Positions 11,056 through 20,653 of a DNA stretch of 64,000 nucleotides are shown one piece after another. Source of the stretch: Ophioderma brevispina. Lineage: Eukaryota; Echinodermata; Ophiuroidea; Amphilepidida; Ophiodermatidae. A program made the translations under genes and the position numbers. The notes beneath the pieces were generated by a model. The model made no database searches, was not told where the DNA came from, and saw only the letters and a program-made list of their open reading frames with translations. The stretch covers positions 1 through 64,000 of the forward strand of contig JAMKCH010005375.1 of NCBI GenBank assembly GCA_023653785.1. The letters run 5' to 3'. How positions within the stretch are numbered: the first letter of the stretch is position 1; every line of letters begins with the position of its first letter.

Positions 11056-11652
11056 AATAAGAAACATATGTACTTTCATCTGATATGAAAATCTCAAGTT
11101 TGATGGAGTGAAGTGGGTAACGAGGTCATATATATCACCCACCTTTATTTTTTTTCAGTTACATTACTGTACATGACGAATTAAATTTGCCGGAAAAAAT
11201 ATAGGCCTATAATTATATGTGTGTCCTGAAGATATGAAAAATTGTTTTGACATGTTTTTCCAAAATAGATATTTTACTGATTTTGTCATTGTAGGTCTAT
11301 TAAACGTAAACGTACATTGTAGGTCTATAACGTAACGTAATTGAATGCATAATCGTCAAATAGAATAGTAATCCACGAAATTGAAAATCCACCGTACATT
11401 GTTTCGCACCGTTCTTGTTTACGTATAGCGAAAAAAGTTGATGATTTTTCGAAATAAATGCGAAATGGCGAAATTGAAAGCATAAAGACGGACTTGCATT
11501 ACCATAAGCTAACGGTTATGCTGTACAACGAAATAGATTGACGAAAAATGGAATAGAGTACTCATAGTACGAAATTGTACTTAGGATTTAGACCGGTAAG
11601 CCCAAAACGTGCGAAATTGATTGCCAAATTATTATTTTTGGTTGATAAAAGT
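11056..11652. other. Intergenic DNA rich in GCGAAATTG-like motifs
   Basis: No gene is seen. From about 11,360 to 11,660 variants of CGAAATTG and CGAAATGG recur at least six times. They echo similar motifs at 8,870-9,090 and may be subterminal repeats of the candidate element 8,855-11,677. Confidence 0.4.
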
Positions 11653-11677
11653 GCGAAATTGGCCGGGAAAACCTATA

Positions 11678-11700
11678 ATAATAATGATAATAATAATAAT

Positions 11701-11745
<45 letters not shown>
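11678..11745. repeat. (AAT)n microsatellite
   Basis: Roughly 22 AAT units with a few GAT/ATT interruptions. It directly abuts the right copy of the 25-bp inverted repeat. Confidence 0.9.
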
Positions 11746-11746
<1 letters not shown>

Positions 11747-11785
11747 AATACATCGCGAGTGTCGTCTTCCGGCGCGGTTTGTGAA

Positions 11786-12085
11786 TGGGGCCAAAGATCA
11801 CATGAGGTCACCAAGGTCACATGGGGTCACCAACATGTCACCCCACCCGGGCCCCTCCTTTCCACCAAGTTACATCATCGTAGCCCTCATGAAACTCACA
11901 CGGCATGCAATATATTAAGGGTTATTATTTTGACCGGCCAAAAGTCACATAAGGTCACTAAGGTCTCATGAGGTCACCAACATGTCACCCCGACCCCACC
12001 CCCTCCTTTCCACCAAGTTACATCACAGTAGCCCTTACGGAACTCATACGGCATGCAATATATTAAGGGTTAACATTTTGACCAC
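11786..12085. repeat. Two-unit tandem repeat (period about 148 bp) with AGGTCA half-sites
   Basis: Each unit has a cluster of AGGTCA-like hexamers, then CAACATGTCACCCC, TCCACCAAGTTACATCA, and ends GGCATGCAATATATTAAGGG. TCCACCAAGT starts at 11,861 and 12,009. In both units the hexamers keep spacings of 4, 3, 4 and 5 bases. The second unit runs into (CA)n. No coding evidence. Confidence 0.75.
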
Positions 12086-12086
12086 A

Positions 12087-12087
12087 G

Positions 12088-12118
<31 letters not shown>
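12087..12118. repeat. (CA)n microsatellite
   Basis: About 14 CA units followed by imperfect ACAC/AGACAC repeats to about 12,150. Confidence 0.9.
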
Positions 12119-12149
12119 TACAAAGACACACAGACACACAGTTACACAG

Positions 12150-12869
12150 ACATACGACCAGAGTAATCCCTATGTGCCTTCTGCAATTCTTGCAGACGAC
12201 ACAAACACGAGCATTCCTGTTGACTGTTCTCAACTTTGCAGCCTGCGCAAGAGCATCCGGGTAAAATGTGCGTGGACAAATATGTTCCCGGTTTGAATAT
12301 CAATATTCATTTTTGTACATAACACACAACTTGTAATTTTAGGTAATTCTATATTTTCGATAGGTGGTACAAAATGTATGTTATTTTTTGTTATCATTGT
12401 GGTATATGGATCTCAATCGGGATCTGGATCAATTTAACCTCCAGTTAAACGGCTGTCCGCATCACACTAGATAACTCTGGTACCTTGAGCGATGAGTGCA
12501 GGTAACAGACCCGGGATGATCCCCTAATCCTTTCGACGAGTTTGCACTTTTTTTACGTGCCCAGGATTGACTCCACTGACACACGTGACCAACGGATTTA
12601 CATGACTCTCCGAACCACGAGGCACCGAAACGGTAGGATGACGGTTTTGAAAAGTCCACTAAGAAATGACCTGTTGTCTGTTTTCATAGCTTGAAAACCC
12701 CTTGGTCACTTAAGGGAGGGGTATGGGGTCTGAAGCAGTGAACTTTGAAGTGATTTTTCTTAATTTTCCTAAATAGTGGTATATACATGTTACACATCAT
12801 ATTGTAGCCCGTGTCACAAAGTTTTAAAATTCATGTCAATTTTTGCTCTGGTTGCCATGGTAACCACGT
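12150..12869. other. Intergenic DNA; possible family 2 end at about 12,700
   Basis: A plus-strand frame reading through the CA repeat includes an LADDTN phrase near 12,190, too short to call a polymerase. CCCCTTGGTCACTTAAGG at 12,698-12,715 matches the family 2 MITE terminus, with TTAA at 12,710-12,713. Nothing else was recognised. Confidence 0.4.
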
Positions 12870-13780
12870 AATGTTAAATGTTAGAAAAGCTGGTGATTTT
12901 TTTATGAGCCACTTTCTTTTTATTTTGTGCAGACATCCAATCTGAATTGGTACTGCAACACCCGCCTTTTTCTCATTTTGTTTGCAATAACAAAGTGCGT
13001 TTGACTACGTAATCAAATGACACATACCTCATGGAACTCATCAAAGCATCGTTTTACGGATAGCGCACATATATAGGCAGAAGGGAAAGAGAGAAAACGC
13101 AAAATTAAATTGATTGAAAAAAAAATATATGAAATGAACGTAATGAACAGAGATTTTTTGTTTTATATTTGCATTAAGCATATGAAAAAAGAAATGTGAT
13201 TGTCCGAAAAATATCGAGGTAGTTTTATAACCAGATGTGGACGTTTAGAAAGATTGTTTGTTAGATTTTTTTTTCAGGGGGTTGACTTCAATATTGTTTT
13301 GATTATAAAACAACCCATATTTGCTTAATCTGTGAAAATCGAATATCTGCTTCCATGAATCAATCGCAATACTAAGGCAATTGAAAGTTATGTTAAAGAC
13401 ATAAACAACGAAAATATACGGTCAATCAATATCTAATTCGGTGTGAAATAATTGACAGTGCAAGCAACCCCAGGTTGAATTGGACTTACAAACGCAGTCT
13501 TATCGTATTTTTGCATTTTACTGACATTGTATGATAACAAAAATATGACCCTGGATTAATATGACTCAGCATGGCCCCTGATTACCAATTATTTTAAATA
13601 AATACGCTTGATACAAAACAGCCAAAAGGGGAAATCGTGTGTTTATTTTTGTCCGCTTATTTTAGAGAGTGTCTATTCAGTTCAAGTAAAGCCCCATCCA
13701 AGTAGATGATCCATTTAAGATGCGATTTCCGGTAATAGCAATTTTTATGTATATTTTACCACTTTTTGCATAGCCTTGTT
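12870..13780 (+). repeat. Partial copy of the large repeat core (copy E)
   Basis: It shares ordered blocks with units A-D: ATGAGCCACTTTC, the CATCCAATCTGAATT block, TGGAACTCAT followed by a CATCGTTTTACGGAT-like block, AAAATTAAATTGATTGAA, GTAATGAACAG, GGTCAATCAATATCTAATTC, and CCAATTATTTTAAATAAATA, ending near AAGTAGATGATCC. It is the most diverged copy. No protein is encoded. Confidence 0.65.
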
Positions 13781-14101
13781 CAAGACGCTCTACCAACTTC
13801 ATTCATTGGTTCACACGTTTGATATAAATAATGTCATCATATAAGGAATGGAGCATATCCCCTCCCTAAAACTAAAACATGGCGAGAAACTACTCTAATA
13901 AACACCTAATTTGAGGTCTCCAACACCTGGCCTATGTTTCATGCTTCCACTCGCGAGTTCAATACGTTCAACTCATGCAAAGTAGTATAGTCTGTGTTAC
14001 AGACCTTGTAACTGTATTACTCTATGGAAAGATAAACTACCGGGCACAATCAGCTAAAGGGACCAACTTGGTTCTGCGAACCTCATTGAGTTTCACCCCC
14101 A
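13781..14101. other. Intergenic DNA, nothing recognised
   Basis: No long frame, tRNA or repeat was noted up to the homopolymer at 14,102. Confidence 0.5.
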
Positions 14102-14209
<108 letters not shown>

Positions 14210-14379
14210 CGCGTTTTGACAAAGACTAAGGCAAACTGAGTAGCACAACCACTGCACCTGACCAAACAAGTGTTCGTGGTTTTATACCTAGTCTAGTAGG
14301 ATCCTGGATCCAGCCAGACTGAGTGTGCACAACAGACCACCGGCTAGCGTACCATTTTGTTTTGTTTATTTAATCTTTC

Positions 14380-14712
14380 CACAGAAAATAGGCGAAAATC
14401 CAATTTCCAAAATCCAAAGTTAGGAATATCGGATTTTCAGGCGGTTTTAGCTCTAAATGATGGCAAATGACTAGTTATGCATAAACACGGAGTTTTAAAG
14501 CCATACTGTGCATAATATTTTCAAAAAATGCACCATAAACGACCCTTTACCCTTCGACTTTGACGGCATACCCTAACCCCGGTAAAGGTGCTACCTTCAC
14601 ATTTTTTCCGCTAAAATGACCAGAAATGATGAGAGAATGATTACCTAGAGCATTGTAGCGCCCGGAGCAAAGTTCACGGGGGGGGGGGTCCTCTTGGTAA
14701 GACGAGGGTTAA
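14380..14712 (+). mobile_element. Family 1 TTAA MITE, right part only
   Basis: It starts at CAGAAAATAGGCGAAAATCC, matching the interior of 15,721-16,402, and ends GGTAAGACGAGGGTTAA with TTAA at 14,709-14,712. It shares the GACGGCATACCCTAACCC block. The left half is missing and the stretch upstream is unrelated. Confidence 0.65.
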
Positions 14713-15720
14713 ACTGTACGCACGCAAATAAACGCTATATGAATGTATGTTAAAGTTCAAATAATTCATAACTTCATAAACCTTTTACATTTTTTTATTA
14801 TATAATCCTTTAAATTCTGTCTAAGGCTTGGAGATAAATCAATATTGCACAGACTAAACACGATACATCATAAAAAACACACTTCGGTGTTAGAAATTAG
14901 GCAAATAGACAGAGAAGTTTACTAGTTTTTCCATTTTAGTACATCTTTGAATCCTTTAATCCAATTAAATAATATTTTGTACCTAATGCATAATATATTT
15001 CATTTGAAATATTTAGTTATTTTTTGCGGTTGGATGAAAGTGAACTCAGTGTGTTTTATTCGATTTTTAATACAATAAGACAATAAAGCCATGTTTCATT
15101 TTTCACACAATAAATGGGGTAGAAATAAGGCTTTCAAAAGTAGTGAGTGTCGTGTTTCAAAATGTCTCACATTAATATTATGGCATTGACATAAAACACT
15201 CAAAAAGCCTTTAGAAAACCAACAAAAACATGAAACAGGACAAGGATATCTGATATTAATATATTTATTCGAACACACCCGCCGTTTTCATTATTTGAAC
15301 ATTAAACGGCGGTTATTGAAGTTTGCTACTAATTAGTCCACCACAGAAGCCCATCACCTGTGGAATTTTGGTCTAGAATAGTCTGTTTTCGAGGTAATGT
15401 AGTGTTGTTGTTTTTGATGATGATGATGATGATGATGGTTTCAATACGAATTGAACCAATACTGTTTTACTATGCGGTCACGTCGAAAAGAGAACTCATG
15501 CGCGCACTGCGATATGCTTCAATGGATTGGTTTCCATCGTACACAATAAACAGCGCCAACACGCGGCGTTTGTGGATATGAGTGTTTGAACGTCAAGTAG
15601 CGGTAAATAGAACTGCACAAGGGCGTTAAAGTTGGCGTTGGTAATATCCGCAAAGTCACTGCTTCATGTGGATGTCATTACCCTCCGGCTCTCAGAATTC
15701 ACATTAAGAGCATTTAGTCC
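14713..15720. other. Intergenic AT-rich DNA with a short (TGA)n tract
   Basis: No recognised gene or shared repeat. A (GAT)n tract at 15,416-15,436 gives a run of Met in a 73-codon plus-strand frame. A 60-codon minus-strand frame at 15,096-15,278 has no motif. Confidence 0.5.
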
Positions 15721-16402
15721 TTAACCCTCGTCTTACAAGCCTTTTTTTGTAACACGTTTACCAAGGGGGGGGGGTGGAGAATTGTTATAAAGCACCCGAT
15801 GCTTATGATTTGTTACCAAGGATAAGTATGGCCCTCCTCTTTCCATTGAACCAAAATAAGTACCATACCTAGTATGGCGTCGTAACAATACGTCAATCAA
15901 GTCCGCGAGTCGGCAAACTTTGCATTTCGACCGAAAATAGGCGAAAATCCAATTTTTGCGCTAAAAATCGCAGGAATAATCGGATTTTCATGCGGTTTTC
16001 AGCTATAAATGATGGCATTTGGATAGTTGTACATAAACCTATGTTTTAGAGCCATACTGTGCATACTGTGCCCCAACCACTCCCCACCCTTCGACGTTGA
16101 CGGCATACCCTAACCCACTGTGAAGTGCTACCTTCACATTTGTTTCGCTAACATGACCGGAAAGGATGACAGAACGATTACCTAGACGCTTTTTACAAAG
16201 TTTTTAGCATTGTAGCGCACCGGAGCGAAGTTCACCTGGGGGTGGGTGGTAAACCGTCACATTTTTTTTGTAAAATGACCCCGGAGAAAGGATGGATTTT
16301 GAGTAATTGTATGACGATTACCAGAAGCTTTTTACAAAGTTTTTAGCATTTAGCGACGGAGGCAGAAGTTACTAGGGGGGGGGGTGGTAAGACGAGGGTT
16401 AA
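15721..16402 (+). mobile_element. Family 1 TTAA MITE, complete (682 bp) with perfect 16-bp ends
   Basis: The first 16 bases, TTAACCCTCGTCTTAC, are the exact reverse complement of the last 16, GTAAGACGAGGGTTAA. TTAA is therefore at 15,721-15,724 and 16,399-16,402. Subterminal poly-G lies near both ends. The interior contains AAAATAGGCGAAAATCC, GACGGCATACCC and two copies of a GATTACC...TTTTTACAAAG block. No coding capacity. It is the best-preserved copy of its subgroup. Confidence 0.8.
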
Positions 16403-16459
16403 GCCATCAGGAAATTTTAGCCAAATGGGTATCCTGACAAGGGGACAAAACGATACTTA

Positions 16460-17155
16460 TGATTCAGCTCAGTACAACTATACTCTACACAAAAATGCAT
16501 GAGAGCATTTCTGGAATGGAAGCTATAGCCAGGCAGGGGACAATCAAGGATTACACAACGGGTCACAAATGTAAAAATGATCTGGCCATGTTGAAAAGTA
16601 TACCAATATTTGTTCAACCTAAGGATTCCAAAAAAGGTATAGTTTTGTACTATCTACAACCCAAAGTTTGAAGTTAAAGTTAAAAAACACAAAACAGGTC
16701 AAAAGGTTAAATTCAGTTGTACAGGGGTAATTTTTAAAGTTCGACGATTTGGATGCAAAATGGTGAAAATTTTTGGTGGTGTGTCATAGGATTGCAAATA
16801 AGGAATTGTTTGGAGTTTGTTCTCAAATGACTTATTATAAAGTAGGGGTAACAAAGTCAAGCCCCATTGGCTACAATGGGGACGTAGACCTTTGTGCCCC
16901 TTTACTTGTTAACTAAGAATTTTAGACAGTCCAAACTATTCCTTATTTTAATCCTGTTGAGCTCCACCAATAGTGTGCCCTATTTATCCAAATCAGAGCA
17001 AATTGGAATTTGAACCCGGCCTTACAGCTGAAAAATGCCCCTTTTTATTGATTTTTGCGTTTTTAACCTATAACTCCCAAACTTTAGCGCTATAGGTACC
17101 ATCCAGAAATGCTATCATGCATTTTTGTGTAGGCCATCATGGTATGTTGGTGCTG
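16460..17155. mobile_element. Foldback (long inverted repeat) element
   Basis: CTACACAAAAATGCATGAGA and the next GCATTTCTGG near 16,483 are mirrored by CCAGAAATGC and ATCATGCATTTTTGTGTAGG near 17,104. Near the centre, AAATAAGGAATTGTTTGGA (16,796) faces TCCAAACTATTCCTTATTT (16,930). The GATTCCAAAAAAGGTATAGT...TTGTAC block is shared with the foldback at 45,056-46,028, so the two belong to one family. The short frames in it are by-products. Confidence 0.6.
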
Positions 17156-17700
17156 CATAAAAGGTAGTGTTCATTATTTTGCCAGAGGGGGGTGATGCGG
17201 ATTTCCTGTTCCGTCTTTTTAACGGCGATTTTTTTCAAGTCCCCCCATCTCAGGTTTGGAATTTCAATGTCCCCCCCGACTAGTAAAAAAATTTCAAGTC
17301 CCCCTCGCCCCTTGAATATTTGTCAATTACACAATGCATAAATTGGTCATATCCAAACTCATCTTTTAAGGGCAGCCAAGAGTTATTGCTTCCCTTAGCT
17401 CTCCTATTTAATGCATTAAGGAGAATGAAATTTTACTGTCAAGAAATGGTAGACATCAATGATATCGAGGGCTTAATAGTGTTAGAAGTCCTCTCCTATC
17501 TAATTTTTAGCCAAAATGAACCTACAACACTTGGTCACTGTTTATTGGTCACACAAAAGCCCTGCGTGTTTTTGGTGTCCGATGCTCTACAAGTGTGCAA
17601 TTGAAATGAAAATACATTTCACTAGAGACTGTGTTCTGCATATTGCCTAATAAATTTTTCACAGATAGTGCATAGGGACTGGATGTGGGGCCCAAGACCA
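17156..17700. other. Spacer with TTTCAAGTCCCCC-type repeats
   Basis: Three degenerate repeats of a TTTCAAGTCCCCCC motif lie at 17,230-17,312. Similar TTTCATGTCCCCC motifs lie at 20,185-20,290, close to GGTAAAAAAAACACTCCC, which loosely mirrors AGTGTTCATTATTTTGCC at 17,167. These might be the two ends of one element enclosing the tandem SINE array. A 94-codon plus-strand frame (17,320-17,604) has no recognisable domain. Confidence 0.35.
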
Positions 17701-18636
17701 AAGATGTTAAAGTGTTGCCTGAGCAACCGTAGAATTAGCAATAATGGGTGGGGCACAGGCCCCTGGCGGTGGTCCGGGGGCTGAGCCCCTGGGCTTCTTA
17801 AGGTCGTTTAGCATGTGTGTGTGCCTTAAGAGATCCCTCATTGAGTTCTCTCATTATATTTATTTATTTATTTATTAGAACATACACTTTTGAAACAGTG
17901 GCACACATATCCAACGGTGTCGTTTTCAAACAAAAAGGTGAATATAACAGACGCTTGCGATATACATGTACCATAAAAAGCAAATGAACTAACAAACCCT
18001 TCAACTCAGAATCCAAGGACATTATAATGAAGGAATGAATTATTTTTGAACTATAATATTGCTTTAACGTAGGCCAAAAATATCTCTTTTTCAGCGACTG
18101 AGCCACTGTTCGAGCACTGTCACTGTACAGTGTCTTTGACGTGTGAGTCACCGATAAGGGACAAGATAGCTCAATCAGGTAAAGCGCTTCTTGGATCCAG
18201 TGTATGCTCATCCATTAGCTGTATAGGCGTGATCTTGGTGCGTTCGAGCCCTGTGAGATTCAGCATCTTGTAATTTCCCCCCTGGACAAGAAAATTAACC
18301 GCTTGGTGGTCTCCGATTTACCTATGCAATATTTGGAAAGCTGGTCCCGCCTGCGATGGTTATCTCGATGTATGCTGATAGGGGGAAAGCGCTGATCCTG
18401 ATCTGATGCATCCCTTGAAATGATGCGAAATGGTTTCTGGTATGGTTGGGCCCACAGTGATCAGCGGCCATTGTGAAAGCGCTTAGAGGCAATAGCATAA
18501 GGGCGCTATTTATATAAATCTCTGCTATTATTATGATTATTATTAAAACATTATAAGTGGCTTGTTGGTCAGGAAGATGTTGACCATGCCTTATCAAGTA
18601 ATGAAATCAATAAACGCATGGAAAAGTTGGTACTAA
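17701..18636. repeat. Tandem array unit 1 (contains SINE)
   Basis: It starts AAGATGTTAAAGTG, followed by the GGGTGGGGCACAGGCCCC block, a GAACTATAATAT block, and CGTGTGAGTCAC, then the SINE, then a downstream AAGTGGCTTGTTGGTCAGGA block. Units 2 and 3 start at 18,637 and 19,396 with the same phrase. Confidence 0.75.
18152..18548 (+). mobile_element. tRNA-derived SINE, copy 1
   Basis: The 5' head has an A box (ATAGCTCAATCAGG) and a B box region (GTGCGTTCGAGCCC) about 85 bases later, longer than the usual spacing. The body carries GGACAAGAAAATTAACCGCT and a CAGCGGCCATTGTGAAAGCG phrase, and the 3' end runs GGGCGCTATTTATATAAA into (ATT)n. This head, body and ATT-tail layout is typical of invertebrate tRNA SINEs moved by a LINE partner. 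The sense strand is plus. Confidence 0.75.
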
Positions 18637-19395
18637 GATGTTAAAGTGCCCCTAAGCACATAGCCGAAGCAATAATGGGTGGGGTACAAGACCCCAGTTT
18701 CGGGCCCCCGATGGGAGGGGTCAGGGGGCTGGGCCCCCGGAAGCTTCTTGGGCTTGGATTTAGCAGCTTTGAGTGCCGTCGAGGAGAGCTCTCAAGTTTA
18801 TACTCATCATCATTGAACAGATGAACTATTTTTGAACTATAATATGATTTATTTAGGCAAATGATTCTCTTATTCAGTGACTGCTTGAAGCATGCCACTG
18901 TATCAGTGTCCTTTTGACGTTTGAGTCACGTAAAAGCGGACAAGATAGTTTAATCAGTTAAGCGCTTGACTCCAGTGTATGCTCATCCAATGCGTATAGG
19001 CGTGCGTTCGAGCCCTTGAGATTTCAACTAGCTATCTTGTAATTTTCCCTGGACCAGAAATTAACCGCTTAGTTGCCCCGATTTACCCATGCGATCTTTG
19101 GGAACCTGGTCCCGGCTGCGATGGTTCTCGATGTATGTTTGCTGATAGGGAAAGCGCTGAGCCCGATCTGCCTGCATCCCTTGAAATGATTGCGAATGGT
19201 TTATGGATGGTTGGGGTCACAGTGATCAGCGGCCATTGTGAAAGCGCTTAGAGGCCAATAGCATGAAGGCGCTATATAAACTCTGCTATTATTATTATTA
19301 TTATTAAACATATAAGTGGTGTTGGTCAAGGAATATCTGTGAATGCCTTTCTCAAGAATGTATATCAATAAAAGCAACTGAAAAGTTGGTAGTAA
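18637..19395. repeat. Tandem array unit 2 (contains SINE)
   Basis: Same order of blocks as unit 1, about 759 bp long, and closer to unit 3 than to unit 1 in its first block (GGGTGGGGTACAAG, CCCCGATGGGAGGGGTC). It ends with CAACTGAAAAGTTGGTAG just before unit 3. Confidence 0.75.
18930..19306 (+). mobile_element. tRNA-derived SINE, copy 2
   Basis: A less rearranged copy of the SINE in unit 1: A box ATAGTTTAATCAGTTAAG, B box GCGTTCGAGCCC, body TTAACCGCTTAGTTGCCCC, tail GGCGCTATATAAACTC then (ATT)n. It sits between GAGTCAC and AAGTGGTGTTGGTC, the point where unit 3 has no SINE. Confidence 0.75.
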
Positions 19396-19810
19396 GATGT
19401 TAAAATGGTGCCCTAAGCACATAGAGCGAGCCAATAAGGGTGGGGTACAAGGACCCAGTTTGGGGCCCCCGATGGGAGGGGTCCAGGGGGCTGGGACCCG
19501 GAAGCTCTTGGATTTTAAAGTTTGAGTGCCGTCAGAGAGCTCTCAGTTATCTCATCATCTTGAACCAGATGAACTATTTGTGAACTATAATATGCTTTGA
19601 TTTGAGGCCAAAATGGATATCTTAGCAGTGCTGAGCAACTGCACTGTATCAGTTAACAAAAAAACAAAAACTGTCTGTGACGTTGGGAGTCACAATTAAA
19701 ATTAGGTGGTGCGTGGGCAAGGAATATTGTGACGTTCCTTCTCCAGTATTCATAAAGATCAATACAAAAAGCTATTGGAAAAAAATTTGGTAGTAATGGC
19801 CTAATTTAAA
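19396..19810. repeat. Tandem array unit 3 (lacks the SINE)
   Basis: It begins TAAGATGTTAAAATG, keeps the GGCCCCCGATGGGAGGGGTC block and the GAACTATAATATG block, then goes from GGGAGTCAC directly to AATTAAAATTAGGTGGTG and AAGGAATATTGTGACG, matching the right flank of unit 2. The SINE is absent at about 19,694-19,703. Confidence 0.7.
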
Positions 19811-20653
19811 GTGCTAGTATGATGGACATTTTGTTTATCATGATGAATTTGGTGTACATATTGTAAATCTGCAAACCTAGGATGATTCTCAGATGCGAAC
19901 TTTTACAGTGATACCTATTGAATAGCATACTCAAAAATCATTTCATATCACCTTTTATATTAATGCTATGAATTTTAGATGGCATTACTGGGTGTAGCCT
20001 GGATCGGCATGGATACAATATGGCAGGCCTAAAAAGGATGATAAGTGAGCTGTTTGATATCACACTCAACTTTTTGAAGGCCTCGTACTTTTTATTTTTA
20101 TGACATCACTCTGATTCAAATGGTGAAAAACAAATATGTACTGGTTTCATAAAAAAACAGTTTCAGTTTGTCCATGATGGCTTTAACAAAAATTTCGCGT
20201 CCCCCCATTATGTCAGAAAAAATTTGTGTCCCCTTCCAGGTTAAACAAAATTTCATGTCCCCCTTGATGTCCTCAATCCCCCCCCCCCTGGGTAAAAAAA
20301 ACACTCCCTAAGTGTCGTTTGGTCCCTTTCAGGATACCGAATATTTGATGGTCATCGACTTAATTCATATGACTGTCCAGCCAATTTTAATGCCATTTTT
20401 AATATTCATGGTAGCTTGTGCATGAGCATTGGCGTAAATGTGCGTGGAAAAATATGTGACCAAATCGTCACAGAAGTTACTTTCATAATTCAATTTATTG
20501 ACTCCCTTAGAAGAAAGTAAGGTGAGTAATAAGCCGCAAATCACATGGCTGAATCTTTTTCATTAAGTCATGGCGGGTCAATGGACGAAAAGCATCCTCC
20601 TAATACCGAGCCCTACTATTATTTACATAAGAAACTTATTTTATTAATTTCAC
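19811..20653. other. Intergenic DNA; GTCCCCC repeats near 20,190-20,290
   Basis: No gene is seen. Three degenerate TTTCATGTCCCCC-like repeats and a C run (about 20,280) lie near the right edge, echoing those at 17,230-17,312. Confidence 0.45.

Larger units (their letters stand above)
8855..11677. mobile_element. Candidate DNA element bounded by a perfect 25-bp inverted repeat
   Basis: Positions 8,855-8,879 and 11,653-11,677 are exact reverse complements (25 of 25), beginning TATAGGTTTTCCCGGCC. Both are flanked on the outside by (AAT)n, as if an element had inserted into an AAT tract. Inside both ends a GCGAAATTG-type motif recurs in both orientations. The span overlaps the palindromic element 8,495-10,022, so either the boundaries or the nesting order are uncertain. 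No transposase was seen. Confidence 0.4.

Noticed and set aside
12160..12296. LADDTN phrase resembling a polymerase active site
   Set aside because: No other reverse transcriptase motifs are nearby and the frame begins in a CA microsatellite.
17701..19810. CRISPR-like or host-gene array
   Set aside because: Units are hundreds of bases long, contain SINEs and have no short regular repeats and spacers; the DNA is eukaryotic.
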